Shown in pieces: positions 29,956 to 44,100 of a stretch of 64,000 nucleotides of DNA. The translations under genes and the position numbers were made by a program. Positions within the stretch are counted from its first letter, which is position 1. Each line of letters starts with the position of its first letter. Origin of the DNA: Macrocystis pyrifera (lineage: Eukaryota; Sar; Phaeophyceae; Laminariales; Laminariaceae); assembly GCA_031763025.1 (NCBI GenBank), contig JASSKH010000006.1, positions 10,227,691 through 10,291,690 on the forward strand. The letters run 5' to 3'. A model generated the notes under the pieces. The model made no database searches. It was given only the letters and a program-made list of their open reading frames with translations, and had not been told where the DNA came from.

Positions 29956-31700
29956 ACTACCCTCACCCGGCGGGCCTGTCCTTGCGCCGACTCTCATGCA
30001 CGACTATTGCTTACTACTGGTTAGTTTGTAGTCTTCCGTCAGCGGATTGACTCCCTCAGCAAGCAACGCCTGTGCTGTTCCTCCTGCTCTCTTTCCGCCG
30101 TCGCCGTCGCTGCAAGGGCATCGCTTTCGGCTGCGTGCAAGACAATCGCACGACAAGTACAACGTGTTTGTTGCAAGTGTGCGACACCACTTTAGCATAT
30201 ATTATTTTCTTTTTTCGGGTCAGGCTCTATTTCTTTTCATGTGAGACGAGGTGTGTCCTACTCAACTTCCAGTGTAAATAATGCCACATCCTTATCTTTG
30301 TCAAAAACTCGAGCCTGAAGCTACAAACTTCTGTCGCGTAATGTAGTTGGTTTCTCTGGTGTCAGCATAACGCCTGGTGTTGCACTCTTTCTAGAGTGAA
30401 AGAGAGGTGCGAATGCCAAGAGAAAAACGAACAAAAGTTGTTACATCGTCAGTGCCAGCAGTACTGCTAGTACCACCACCCCTCCGCATTGCTCTCAACA
30501 TGATTTCAAACGGCACTCATCGTTCGATTAATCATACCCAAATACACAGCACGAAAATGGTACCGATAACTGGTCCTGTCAGTGCTGCTGCCGTAGGTAC
30601 ATATATAACCAGTGTGGTGCCCAATAACTACGATATGTGTCGGATGGGCTGCTGCGCAAGTCTAAACCGGTGCACAGCCGGGAGCGTGTAGCGATGAGGC
30701 CAAGAGGTGCCTCGCAGGCAGTTCTTCTCACGCCTATTAATGCTATTGCTGTATTATGACAGGGCTGTAACTCTACATCCCACTCTGGACGGAAATATAA
30801 GGAATTGTTCGTATCCATATTAATGTGTACACGCTACCTATATTATCCGCTCAGAACGGTACCGGGTGACAAATTCGAGCTGTACATCAGTACCAGGCAT
30901 GGCTACAACAACATGCAGCTGCTGCTGCTGCTGCTGCTGTGCGCGGGAAGGTGCGAGTACAGAGAAATAGGCGAAGCTTGTAGGGTGCAGGCAATAGGGG
31001 TCAATCCTGCCCAAGTAGTAGCGCACCAAGAGGTAGAGTCCGTACAGCAGTACCAGGTGCCTACTGCTACCTGGTACCTGGTAGGTCGGAGGAAAAGTCT
31101 AAAGCAGCAGTGCTCGACGTACATACTCTGCATTCATCGCCATTCTTGTACAACAAGACGACACTACAGTAACAGGCACCTGGTGTATAGACGTCTCCTC
31201 CGTTGTATCGGTCCTGGAGGCAAGCTGATGGCGCTCCATTGGAGCAGTCTCCCGCCCGGCGACCAAGTTTCGCCTGCCTGCCGTACGTAGCAGGCTCTCA
31301 TACTGCGACCGCCAAGGGCCATCTCTATCGTCATCTCAGCTGATTACCCATCCTGGGAAGATCAAACAAGTCGATCACCAGTAGCTTACCCAGCCCTGCT
31401 GTACCTTTGTGCTGCTGCAAGCCGGCAATGCGGTTCCTACATCCGCTACATCACTACAGCTGAGACGGCCGTCCTCTCGAGTTGACCACTTTTGGATCAA
31501 ATGCGGTGCAAACAGAGCGTGGACGACGGACGGGATGATGGGTTCCACCGCCACATACTCCCCGTAATGCTCTCCATTATTGGTCGCATCCCCCCGGTAC
31601 TATGGGGTGTACTATGGGAACACCCTCCACAGGCGTTTTTTTGTATTTCTGTTATTGGTCAAGAAAAAAAAAATTGAACGCTGATTGGTCTGTACTATGG
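29956..31700. other. Unassigned region
   Basis: No recognised gene. It contains a (CTG)7 run at 30919-30939 and repeated TACCTGGTACCTGGTA and GTACTATGGG words (31597, 31609 and 31692 regions). Confidence 0.4.
30919..30939 (+). repeat. (CTG)7 microsatellite
   Basis: Seven pure units preceded by CAG, within a possible plus-strand frame that would encode a short leucine run. Confidence 0.9.
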
Positions 31701-31723
31701 GGCTCCAGGTAAGACCATGGGCG
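31701..31723 (-). repeat. Inverted partner of 27089-27111
   Basis: All 23 bases are the exact reverse complement. Similarity fades within a few bases outside on both sides. Confidence 0.85.
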
Positions 31724-31820
31724 AGCCGCCAATAATCGCTTGATATTCATTTTATTCAGTGTTTGAACGGTCCTTATGTTTAGGCTCAGAGTACGTAGTA
31801 TTTTTTTTGCCAAGTATCAA

Positions 31821-31839
31821 AGCACCCTGATTGGGTGCT
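31821..31839. repeat. Hairpin, 7-bp stem
   Basis: AGCACCC, TGATT, GGGTGCT: a perfect stem with a 5-nt loop. No following T-run that would mark a polymerase III terminator. Confidence 0.75.
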
Positions 31840-32556
31840 CCCATAAGGCTACAATAAGGTTTGGCCAATCAGCAGCACTATACGCGCGGCGAGATCAACA
31901 TGCGCGGCGCGATTTGGCTGGCATGCTGCGTGCTGCCGCCATCCTCTGCCTGTGAGCCTGAAGCAAGGCGCGGGTACGATACAAACTCAGATGTTTGTCC
32001 CTGGGCAAGCTGCTGGTGGTGGAGGTACTTCTTCGCATTGTGGGTGTTCAGCTGTGGTGCTGGTGGGGATGCAAAACCTGGGCGTGGCGGGATGAAAACC
32101 TACAGTCACCAGGGAGCGTTTCCAGATTCCGTGTGCAAGAAGGCCTGCACGGCAGAGGGGGAGGCTTCTGCGTAGCAGGGGCGCGTGAATGTTGTCGTGT
32201 TGTGTCACATGGTGCCTATGTGCTCCCTGGCGATACGAGTAATCTACCACCTACGAGTGTCGCCTGCTGGTACGGCAATTTTATACCTGGCACCTAAAAG
32301 AGTACTGCACCACAACAAACCTGTACCGTACGTACCATTAATGCTGTTGTATACTCGTACCTACCTACTGTCCGGGTAGCGCAGGAGTCCCTCCAGCAGA
32401 TCTCTAAGGCTGCCTGTGCCGTACGGGCTTCACAAGGGCACCTGCGCTCGTACCGTCTACCACAACAGCAACACCTGAGTTTTTCACGCCCTGCACGTAT
32501 ATACTTGTACCAGTGTGCGCAGGAGAGGTGCTGCACTGCTGTTATACCCAGGTACT
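31840..32556. other. No gene recognised
   Basis: Short frames only. Rich in GTACGTACC/TACTCGTACC words near 32320-32370. Confidence 0.4.
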
Positions 32557-34640
32557 AAGCTCCCTCAATTCGAAAGACTCGCATACAATAAGCCGCTTGC
32601 CCCTACCGCGTAGCGGGGTGCACCTCCGGACATTCGTTTGTCACTAGCCGCTTACCTCTAGCCTCTAGGCCCGTTACGAGTGCGTGTCGTAACATCTCCA
32701 GGCCTAGCGGTACGAAACATGTACTTTGCTACAAAAAAAACAACCTGCTGTCGGGTGTTGGTTAAGAAGGCCCGCCATTGAGGACCTATTCATGGCCCCA
32801 TCCTAAATGGCAGCACGTGTCAAAGACACATTGCGGCTCGCGTCATCTTTGCGTCCTGCTGGCCCAACGTGCTTAACACTTCTGAGCGGCGGGCCCTTAC
32901 GAAGGTTGTGATTCCGTCTACGGGGACCGAAACCAGACTATGTCCTACCGCCGCAGCATCCAAACGACGACCGCTTTCAATCTCCCAGGGATCGAACAAG
33001 TGCGGACCGATCTGTCACAAAACAAAGTGGCTGAATGCCGAAAACAGTGATACCTATATCGTAGCATGCGTCCGACGGGGCTCCAAAGTAGAAACTCGAG
33101 AACTACCCAATATCGATGATATGTATATACCATACATCCCTCGCATATATACATCCATCTTGCGTTTAGCTCCTGATGCCTGTATATACCCACAGGTCGA
33201 TCAATATCGACGAGGGAATAAAACACTGAAATCTTCTCGCAAAATAAATTTGTGCGTTCCCGGATCTTATTTACGGCTACGAAAGGCGCAATCAGGAAGA
33301 CGTATAAAAACAAAGATGGGATATAAAACCAACGTATATAAAATCATGATGACGATCACAAGATATATCACAAGGTTGCACATGTACGGAAGGTATGAAG
33401 CTCCCTCAACTCGAAATACTCCCATACAATAAGCCGCTTGCCCCTACCGCGTAGCGGGGTACACCTCCGGACATTCGTTTGTCACTAGCCGCTTACCTCT
33501 AGCCTCTAGGCCCGTTACGAGTGCGTGTCGTAAAGTCTCCAGGCCTAGCAGTACGAAAGATGAACTTTGCTACAAAAAAAAACGACCTACCGTCGAGTGT
33601 TGGTCAAGAAGGCCCGCCATTGAGGACTTATTCATGTCCCCATCCTTTATGACAGTACGTGTCAAAGACACGTTGCGGTTCGCGTCAGCTTTGTGTCCTG
33701 CTGGCCCAACGTGCTTAACACTTCTGAGCGGCGGGCCCTTAAGAAGGTCGTGATTCCGTCTACAGGGACGGAAACTAGACTATGTCCTACCGCCGCAACA
33801 TCCAAACGACGACCAATTCCAATCTCCCTGAGGTCGAAGAAATCTGGACCGATCAGTCACAAAACTAAATGACTTTGCCGAAAACAGTGATACCTGTATC
33901 GTAGCATGCGTCCGACAGGGCTCCGACGTAGCATCTGTCGAAATACACAATATCGACGCCATATATATGCCATACATCCTTCGTATGGTAATATGCGTTC
34001 TGCGTTTAGCTCCCGATTTCTGAATATATACCTACAAGTGAATGCAAGTCGACAAGGGGAAAAAAGCTGAAATATTCTCGCGGTAAAAGTGTGTGCGTTC
34101 CCGGATCTAAGTTACGGTTATGAAGGCGGCAATAAGGAAGAGGAATACAGCAAATGGGATTTATATCACGATATATGAACCAACATACCATAACAAGATA
34201 CACTACCAGGTAGTACATATAGGGAAGATATGAAGCTCCCTCTGCTCGAGAGCCTCACATAGATTAGGTTGCATACCCCTACCGCGTAGCTTGGTACGCC
34301 TCCATACATTGGTTGTTTCACTAGCCGCTTACCGCTGGCCTTTGGGCCCGTTTCGAGTGCGCGTCGTACCGATTCCAGGCCTAGCAGTACAAAACATGTA
34401 TTCTGCTAGGAGCAGGAACTTAATCTTGCCCGGAACGTGTTTCCTTTCTGGTAGCACCTGTCAAAGACAAATTGCGGTTTGCGTCACTTTCGTGCCCTGG
34501 TGGCCCAACGCGCTCCACACTCCTAAGCGGCGGGCCCTTAAAAAGGTTGGTATTCCGTCTACCGGAACCGAAATCAGACTACATCCTACCGCCACAACAT
34601 CCGAAATACGACCGCTTCCAATGTCCTTGACATCTAACTG
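32557..34640. repeat. Tandem array of an ~840-bp unit, about 2.5 copies
   Basis: Units start with AAGCTCCCTC at 32557, 33398 and 34233 (periods 841 and 835). Copies 1 and 2 are close along their whole length; copy 3 is more diverged, has a replaced stretch around 34395-34450 and stops near 34640. Each starts with a conserved block (CCTACCGCGTAGC, CTAGCCGCTTACC, CCCGTT(A/T)CGAGTGCG), has an A-run, then GGCCCAACG(T/C)GCT, and ends A/T-rich. Short frames within them differ between copies, so the unit is probably non-coding. On the minus strand the conserved block contains GTTAAGCACGTTGGGC (copies 1 and 2), which resembles the 5S rRNA internal control region; the rest of a 5S gene is not visible. 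Confidence 0.88.
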
Positions 34641-34891
34641 ATGCCGTCGGTTCGCCATCGTTCTATTGGCTGTTGGGCCTCTTCTGGTTCATATATAATC
34701 GGTTTTCCGTCGCAGCAGCTACAACAGTAGTAGATGTTGCGTCAATCTGGAGCGCCTGGAACGTCTTGTTTTGGCGTCTCTCTCACGCTCTATCAGTAGT
34801 TGCTAAGCCGCCCGCACATACGCTTCTAGACCTCGGGTAACCCCGTCAAATCTTCCAGCAGAACGACATGTGCACCAAGCACAGCTACTCC
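34641..34891. other. Spacer between the tandem array and the MFS gene
   Basis: No coding signal. ATTGG (34665-34669) followed by TATATAAT (34692-34699) could be a plus-strand promoter-like pair, but no plus-strand gene follows. Confidence 0.3.
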
Positions 34892-35155
34892 TCACTCCAT
34901 GTTTCCGTTGTCGGTTATCGTGTTCCAGCCAACCACGGCGGCGACTAGCCTAATAGACGCCAGGACGTAGAATACGAAGTGGTAATCAAAGGGGAATGCG
35001 TGGTTGCCGTCGATGGAAAAGGCGAACAGTGCCGAGCAGGCCATGGGAGAGATCGACCTTGCTACAGATTCGATCGTTAAGGAGAGCCCGTTAAGCTCAG
35101 CTCGCCGGGTTTGTCCCGCGGCATTGTTGACGGTCAAGGAAGACGCGAGCAAAAA
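34892..35155 (-). CDS. MFS gene last exon (helices 11-12)
   Basis: Acceptor CTCTACACAAG. Starts FLLASSLTVNNAAGQTRRAE, continues LNGLSLTIESVARSISPMAC and FPFDYHFVFYVLASIRLVAA, and ends ITDNGNME before TGA. The NNAAG...R...NGL......R...P word is the usual helix 10-11 signature of this subfamily. Confidence 0.88.
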   Translation of the reverse strand, partial: FLLASSLTVNNAAGQTRRAELNGLSLTIESVARSISPMACSALFAFSIDGNHAFPFDYHFVFYVLASIRLVAAVVGWNTITDNGNME

Positions 35156-38100
35156 CTTGTGTAGAGACGAACACAAAAAATCAGCGCAAAGGGGAAACGA
35201 AAAGGGGAGACAAGCACAAAGAGGTTGGTTGGTGACGGAATACACAATTTATATAGCAGGTGCATGTTACGTTAAGCGTGCGCCCCTATCATTCCTGAAG
35301 CTGCTTGTTTGTGTATATAGTTATCTACCAGTACAAAAGCCTGGCTGTGAGAAGACACATATAGCAGGGCAACCCCATAGATGATTCGCAGAGCCTACAT
35401 ATGTAGCCGACGAAGAGCACCGGCAACAATTGCCGATAGCGGGTAGATCCTCGGTTGAGGGCTCTCTTCAGCAAACGAAAAAATACACAAACAGAAACGA
35501 AAACGTGTTCTTAACACAAATATTCTTGCTGCAATGAGGGCATCAACTACCTTGGCGTTAATATTACTGACGGCTGGGGCTTTTCAATTCGGGCACTGCT
35601 CAAATTCGTTTCGTTGTTACGGTATGGTTCGTTGAAGACCTATAGGGCATGCAAATGCGCATCGAGCATCCTTCTTGGGAGTTCAGAGGGAAAAATCGAC
35701 CACAAAAAATGACGAGTACACCAGGGTGCTTGTGACCATGGCATGATATTCGGTGTCCGAGTTTACGGTGCTGGAAGTCGTACGGCATGGGCACAGCATG
35801 AGGTTTGTCGTATGTTGGGCGCTCACGCTGGTCGTAGACGGTTGGGACCGCCAACGTTAGCACCGGATCGATCTCGGGGTTCCAAAGGGACTAAACGTAC
35901 CTGGTTGTGTTTTTCTAAAACCGTTTTTGGGTCGATATACAGAGCCTCCTCATGTGAGGAGCGTCAGAAAATTGCACATGTGCGCACCCCTCTTACCGTA
36001 TCGTGCGTCGCTATTTATCTCGTGGCAGGCGACATCCGTATTAAGACGCGTTCGTTCAGTCATTACTGTCCCGCGTCGATCATTCTTGGCGGCGGCTCCC
36101 CATCTACAACTGACGCTCGGGCTTCGTCTCTACCGGCCACGTCTGTTATCAGCCATTTTACTAACAGTTAAACATTGCACCCAGGGAACAGGGGCAAGCA
36201 TATTGTCAGGTCCCGACAGGATACATCGCAGATTAAGGTCTTAGTGAAGGAGACGAGTCACAACCCTTTTTAACATTGTCACTGCAGCCAACGTACTGGA
36301 ATGCTAAATGACAACTATTGAATCTCCACCCACTCGTGGTGAGCGCTAACCCTAGGCACCATCCACTCACCGTGTTGGAGCAGACGTAACACGTGAACAA
36401 CAGCATTACAGATAGTATGAACCCCAGAAGGTCGTTGTTGTTCACTCGTGAGAGTAGGGGGAACACCAAATACACGGGGACCTCGAAGACCGAAGACGCC
36501 CTTTGGGACATCTTGACGCCTAACAAAGGCGTTATGGACGGCACGATCAAGGTCTCGAAGGCCAGCACCAGTAACCCGCAAAAAACGAACACCTATTGAA
36601 GCAGTGGCGGGGTGCGGGGGTGAGAAGTGAGAGGCGCAGGCGGAGCACGAGTGACAGCCTGAAGCAAACATCTACATCATCTTCATCGTCATTATTATCA
36701 CTATCGCTGAGGACGAAACACGCGCGGCAGTCAAAACGCAACAACTTCGCAAACCATCATTTATGTCGGTAATCATCATCAGGCATAGTTATCATCATCA
36801 ACACCATTCATCCTAATCGTTGTAACTGTTACGCCCGGACTGATACTCCACTGCGTCTGTCCCGAGGCGCTGTACTCGAACTGCTCCCACGACGGTAGCG
36901 GTAACCCGACAGTACATACGACTGATGGGCATTTCGCGGGCGACGTAACCGACACACTGCCCCCCCTGGCCCTCTCGCGCTCCTCCGGCTTGCTCCTACT
37001 GGCATATCAAGTGGAAATAGCGCGTGTTTTAGTGCATACCTGTAAACACGATGCACTCTTACCTGTTAAAATACAGGAAAATAAAAGTCCTCAAGGGTTG
37101 TGAAACCTAGCAAGGAGTCGCAGCAGCAGTGCTACTCGTAGAGATCAGGGTGGATGGAGGGCGTCAGAGTGTAAACCGCTCCCGGACAGCGGCTCCCTAA
37201 CACGGCAAATTGTTTTATCATAGAACAAAGTAAACGTACAAAGAAACGCATCGGTCCTACCTTCCCGATTTGTGGGCTTGACCAGTCCAAACCTCCTTTA
37301 GCCGCGCTACTCAGCGCCCAGAGAGGGTATAATTCGTCGAACCCGGAGTATACCAACTGGAAAACGCGAGCAAGGTAAGGGTGGGAGTTCCATTAAGCTT
37401 GGTGGGTATACATAGCTCTCTTGCTTGGAACAACGCTGATAGGATTGCTTTTCGCACTGTTGTCGGATGTGTGCGCTGGTGAAAGGGAAAAGAGAACACA
37501 TGCTTGGTGTTTACAATTTAGGAGTTTTTTCAGTCGGGCGGCGCAACGCGGGTCTCATGCGTTATATTATGTACGTAATGAGTCCCCGGATTCCCTCTGC
37601 TCAACACACCTCCGGGTCCTATCGTTTAGGTGGCTGTGTATATAGGTGTTGTTTCGTCTTCGCGTTGAACATTTCCAAAATGTTTGCTTCAACGAAACAA
37701 TGAAGCATAGATACAAGTGTACACTTCTTTTGGCCATTGCGGCTGTCTTCCCTCTCTGCCATTTCCAACTTTTCGACCTACGAAATAATGCTTCTGATAT
37801 TATAGACGGAAAATACTTTTGTTGCGGTCTAGTAATCGCTACTGAGTCCCGTAATATCTCGTGAAGCCCCGAAGTCTATACCTAGTACAAAACGCCCCCC
37901 CAATATGTTTAAGGCGGCTGTGCCAAGTACGCTATCGATTTATCCCCGCCAGAACCAAGGCTCCGACGAGGCACCCGTGGCTAATTGACCTGCGTACGAT
38001 GCATCCAATACACCACGGTCAATATGGGTTGCCGCAGCCCTTTAGATCAATTGCTCAGGTTGTATGATACAAAGGTAAGCATCCAATCGTCACGTTGTGC

Positions 38101-41100
38101 CTAAGCTACGACTAGCACACAATACGCTGTCCACAAAGTAATGCAGAGTCAAGAAACATGTTGGTACATTTTACAGGTGTGTACACAAAGGAGGAGATAC
38201 GCCAAATGTAGTGCCATCCTACGGTCGAGGGACCTGCATGGTGTTTTGGGGATCCCTCGACACGAAAGCTCTATGACAAACCCATCACAAGGTCGACTTG
38301 AGAACCGATTTCGAGCCCAACCGATTAAACACGTAGACGTATATAACCCAAATATATATGGTAAAAACTGACTCTGTTTTCGCAACGGTGTCGGTTATAT
38401 GTCTTCGGTCGAAGAGGTGTTCACCAAAGATATCGGGCGTAGTTCTTCGGTTGAGGAGTTCCGTGGACGTCGTTTGAACTTTAACGAGTAGCCCCGATCG
38501 CACGCTGTGTCGGTAGCAGAAGTGGCTGCCACGAGCTCCCAGCACAACCGCCCCTACCCCTAGCGCCCTCACCGAGTCACACACCTACACGAGAACAAAA
38601 TAGAGCAAGAGTGATACTCACCGCGAATATCCCGTTCATGAAAATGACAAGCCGGATGTGCCCTTGACCCAGCAAGCGTTCCGGCTTGGTTTTGTGCTCT
38701 GTGAGTCCGAGACTCTTGGCATACTGGTCCGGCTTTATCTGTCCGACGGTCGACGCCACCTCCTCCACCATCCAGGACGGTTTTCTATCTCCGCCGTAGG
38801 CTTGTGACGGTAAGGCGGACTTCTCCCCCATCTTTGACGATCGGTTACTTTGCACGAGGTCGTGGCCTCCGTTATCATTATCATCGTACCCACACGCACC
38901 GAACTCAATGCAAGGCCAATCCCACGCCTCGGCGCTTTTTCGGTGCGGGTGGAGCAGAAAACATGAAGCGGGGCATCGTCAGGGAGGAAGCGCGGGGGAA
39001 TGCTTGGCCAATAGTACGTAGTTAGGCGCTTCTGTCAATTGCCTGGACAAACGGGCAAAATAGCGCAATCGACGCAACGCTACGTTGTTTCGTTCGACCC
39101 GACTATACTGTGCTGCACACCACCTGTAAATTAGTCTGCTTTGGTTAACTCTCATATGCCGTGCTGCACGCTATTAAGCATTGTTGACAACGCCGGACAA
39201 AAACGAAGCAACAACGGACACATATGTGCTCGCATCGCCGAGGGCTAACAAATCTACCGCCGACCACCCGCTCTCGTCATTATAGATGGGACTGTGCAGT
39301 GAGACAAGGACACTGTGAACTCTGACAGTAGTTAGGCTGCGAGTGCAGAATAAACGCCGTTCAGCAAAACGCAAAACCAATCGTTTAACGCATTCTACCG
39401 GAGGGGTTGCACGTTTGTCTCGACATGTTCTGCGCTCGCGAGCTATTTTTTACCGTGACCGGCCAAACGGACAAAATAGCTCAAGTGAAAAAGTACCGGT
39501 TAGCGAGCTACTGTTTTATTGCTGGTGAACATGAAGTAGGTTTTTGGGGACTAGCGCACTGTCGTGTTGGTTGGGGTTCGACTAAAAATCGCTCGGACGC
39601 CATGTTTGGGGTGGGAGTTTATACTGCTCAAAGAAAAAGCGCAGATGATAAGGCACCACCCGTATGCGATATTACCCCTATTTCGTGCACGAAAGCCGCA
39701 TGTACCCACACATCGTACTTGTTTGGGTGTTTATCGTCTACGCCTTTCTCCGCGGAGTACATGCACTCGACACTGTGCCCGTGGAGCCAGCAATCATGGT
39801 TCCCGACGATTTGTTGCCTACGACTCTCGGATGCTACGGCCTTCTTAGAGAGTGACCTCTAGACGGAGAGCAAGCCGATCGCAGAAGCCCAACCTCAAAA
39901 TGAAGCAAAGACGGTGCTACGTTCGACGATCTAGGCTTTCGATGGGAATACGTTGGCGGGCCTGGATTCATCTGTACGTGCGACTAAGAAATAAACTTTG
40001 TGCTTGCGCGCAATCTATGGTCGGGTTAGACTCGTGGCTCGACACAGAGAGCGCCCTTGGCTGCCCATGGCGAGACGAAGTACTACTGGTGTGTCCTACG
40101 TTCATTTCACTCTCGTATTATTTGCTGCGCACTCTAGTCGAGGGGCATGAACATGACATCCTCCCCTCCCTCATTGCCAACACGATTTTTGACATACCGT
40201 CTGTGGCGAGTAGGGCCTTACCCACCCGATAACGGTCGTCCAAAAACAAGGTATAACTTCGTATGACCAACCTTGTTGTCACATGCGCCAAGCACGTCCT
40301 ACGCGCTTTGCCGACGTCAAACACCAGACAAGGTTTGAACGTACGATAAAAGTTGTCGAGACATTCCACGGCTACGTCAAGGGACAGCTATTAATATGTG
40401 GTCCAGATGCAAGCCGGCTAGGCGTAGTGGTAAACCTCGTGTCGTAACTCACGCGAGTGCAAGATTCGACCATCGGCCACCTCGGTCTTTACATTGGGTG
40501 TGACTGCACTATCGTAAAACGTCCATCGTGCGCCGTAATTTTCAAAGAACTTGGTTACTTGATAATCCTGTGTTGCTGTACAAATGAATCAGGTAAAACG
40601 AGAGGAACAGGATATGCTCAACGTACTTCCTAAATTAGGAAACGTGTCAGCGATAGACAAAGCGGAACCTCCTACTAAGCATTCCTCTTCCATGACACAA
40701 AAAACTCATCAAAGTAGGAAACATTCGGCGAAAAGGGCTCCTCGCAATAGTACGGGCACGGAGGCTTGTTGGGCGTTCTAACGTATGCCGCATACGCCAC
40801 GTCGTGTGCGCTCGGAGAGTGCGAGCTATGGACTAAAGACGAAAAAATGGTGATGATCGTTGTAAATGCGGTACGCATCTTTGACAAAACAGGCACTCAC
40901 GTTTGTTTGCCGCTCTTAGACGGGGTGCTCTTCACGTACCGAAACACGAGCGGAAACGCTAGGAGAGCAACGCCAGACCCGACGACGTTGGGCAGGAGGT
41001 ACGGATACCTGTTGTAGTGTATTCGGTCGGAGTGGAGTATAAGCGTATCTCAGAGGGCGATTGCGGAGATTTATCGAAAACACCCGTCAAGACAAAGGGC

Positions 41101-44100
41101 GGTAGCGCGCGGAAATGAGATAAAGCCCAGGTGGTTTGGTGTTTTATGGCGGGCAACCACCAAGACAGTACCACGGAGAACGAACAATACAATATTTGCC
41201 TTGTTGTTTTCATAGCGTGAGGCACGAGTCACACGTGAGAGTCTTTATCGTCTAAAGGTTTCCACACTGCTGGTCACAGTCGGCAGCAAGAGCGGAAAGC
41301 GGCCGATCGGTTACGGGCCCTCTGCGTGCCATGCCTTCTGCTGTCGCGCAAATCACTAAAAACGCGTGACAGGGGAACATGACCTAGCCCGGCCAACCTA
41401 TCCACTCCCTAGCCCCTCCCCTCGCTATCATTCTAGATGACAACCGTTCCGTTCGTTAACCAACCTCCCAAATATGCCATCTTCCGAGAACGCGTGTGGG
41501 TAGTGTTTCGCCGGCTCCGCCAAAAGTCCTCCAATGCCGGGGCCGAGCACCGTTCCAATCGTCCAAGAGGCTATCATGTACAGTTCATCACCGTAGTATA
41601 GCAAGCGTGTAGTGAACACGGCGGAGATGGGAGGAGGGTGAATGACGAGGAGGTGGGCCTGGTCACAATGCGGCTCTTTGAAATATGTCATGTTTCGGAT
41701 TTCCACCGCGTGAGGGGGCGTTAGCTGGATGTCTCGTCTCCAAGCTGCAATGTTCGTCGAATTCTACGGCGCAATATCGGAAGAAACGGTAACGATATTT
41801 CTACGGTCTACGCCCGCCAAATCTGAAAATATCACTGGAGGACCAATCATCGCACAGTTTCGCAGAACGTGTGTGGGGCAAAACAGAAGGCGGCGCAAGG
41901 CATGTCTAATTGAGTCCTTCCCATTGTTTCAACGATGTCTTGGTCACACATAGCAGAGGGTGAATTTTTTGCCCATCATGGGCCACAGGTTTGTTGGTGT
42001 GCTGGAGTTCTGACCCAGAAATGGTTTCCAACATCACGGAGGTCGTTATGATAGAAACAAAAAAGTAAGGACCTCGTTATAGCCGTGAATTAAAAATGTA
42101 CTGAAGTATTATCTCATCAAGGAAAATGCGGTGTGAGGTCGTAATCAGAATTGACAGATGCCGTGTGAGCCACGGAACGACTCGCCGCCGTTTGACCTGC
42201 AGATGCCTGCTGAGGTTAGAATGCGTACCTAATGGTTGCGTGACTTCTCGCTGGAGGAGGCTCCAAGCGTCACCCAAACTCTAACTTCGAAAACCTATAC
42301 ACGTTTATAACCCGACGAACCAATACACAACCAACACACGACCAACGCGTACATGGCGAATATTTGCTTGAATCACGATCCCGTCTTGATGGCTCTTCCG
42401 CGCTTGGCGAGCGGTCGGTGAGCACCTTGCTTTGGCAACGAAGGCTATTCTTATAACGGCATGCGTATTTTGCAATATCAGCCATGCACGACTAAAACAA
42501 AGTGCGCAAACAACGCTTCCACGATGACTCACTCGTCATGACACCCATTCCGATGGTCTCGTGCTCCTTCGTGGTACATATTTCGGAAACAAGAGTTCTC
42601 GACACAACGATCACACCCGTCAGTGCCCCAATCATAAACCTGTGGCACAATCGAGACAAAGAGAGCATTGTGCATTATTCATGTGTGTAGTCTGCGCCGA
42701 AACACGACGTCTGAAATGTACGCCCATGTAAAACGAGAAGCACGCCGCAACGTCAACGTCTGCTGGTAGTGCACGGATAAGTATCATTTCTCGCAAGACA
42801 GTTTCGATAACTCTCTGTGAAGCATGGACAGCAAGGAATCCTTCCACATACTACATCAAAGGGCGTCTGAAAATATCCCCTTCAAATACTTCCTGCCAAT
42901 GACACGCCTAAACAGTTGCTACTTTCGGGACGAACGAAATATGTGGCGGCGAACCCAGCCGACCAGTTTGGTTTTTGTCTTAGAACGAGTTTTTTTCAAC
43001 TGTGTTCGAAGCCAAGATTTTATTTGGTCGTGCAGGATGGTCCCTGCACCTCCTGAACCCTAGCAGGTATTAGCACCTGAACATGCTTCAAATAAGCAAA
43101 CAGAAATTTGGGTCTCACAAAAAAACCAAGGATATCATGTTAGCAACGGCGCTACGCGGTGTCAACACACTACTGTAGCAGGGCTGCAGATGAGGCAGAT
43201 GTATCAAGAGCGTAGGCACCAATGCCCGCCGGAGGACGCGTCTATTGAACAAACACCCGGAGTTCGTGCACCACTACTCAATTACGTGCTCCGGTTCATG
43301 TATCAGACTTTCCAGCAAAGCGAAATGTGCACATTTAGGGGTTTACGTTCTGCTGAAGTCAAAACACGCTTACAATCGTAGTACGCACAAGTTTTTACTA
43401 ATCGTATTATTATATTTACATTGTATCGTGTGCGTGTCTGTGTGACTGTGAAACGCTGATCGGCCAACAAGCAGATACGTTCCTCCAAATAAACACAGTC
43501 GAAAATGTACAAAACATTACCACATAAATTTCATTCCGCAAAAAAAAAAAATCTTCAGGGGTTACCTCATACGCTTCGCCTTAAATCAACGTCTGCTGAG
43601 TGCGTTCAGACGTCCAAGGTTCACTCGTCATCACAATAAACAGATGCGACAAAAATAAAACCGAAGTACGCCAGTCGATTTGGAACAAAGATAATAGGCA
43701 ACATTTCCAGCTTTCGTAACCAAAGCACGTGAACCTCCAATATCATAGTTCGTGTGGCGGTGGATCTGGGACAGTGTATATCCTTCCAATCTTATAGTTC
43801 GTGTGGCGTTATATCTGTTAAATCGTATACAAACACATATACGTAATTGACGAGCAGACAAGAGAACGACATCTTCCTTTCCTGGGATTACGAGCTCAAA
43901 TTAACTTGCGTGCGTACTACAACACACACACATTTTCACAACACAGTGTTAGGTATGCCAGGGTTTTCACCCCGTGATGTTTATCCAAACAAACGTTACT
44001 CAGCTCAGCGGTTGGAACAGCAGCGTGCCTACCGAGGTTCTAGTATCGCACAGTTCTGGTTTAGTTGTACATATTTATACACCAGCTTTTTGACCGGGAA

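Noticed and set aside
32860..32920. A 5S rRNA gene in the tandem array
   Set aside because: Only the box A-like words match; the remaining 5S sequence, box C and a T-run terminator are missing.
35743..36171. A 142-codon plus-strand open frame
   Set aside because: Lies within an intron of the minus-strand transporter gene; no recognised domain or splice support.
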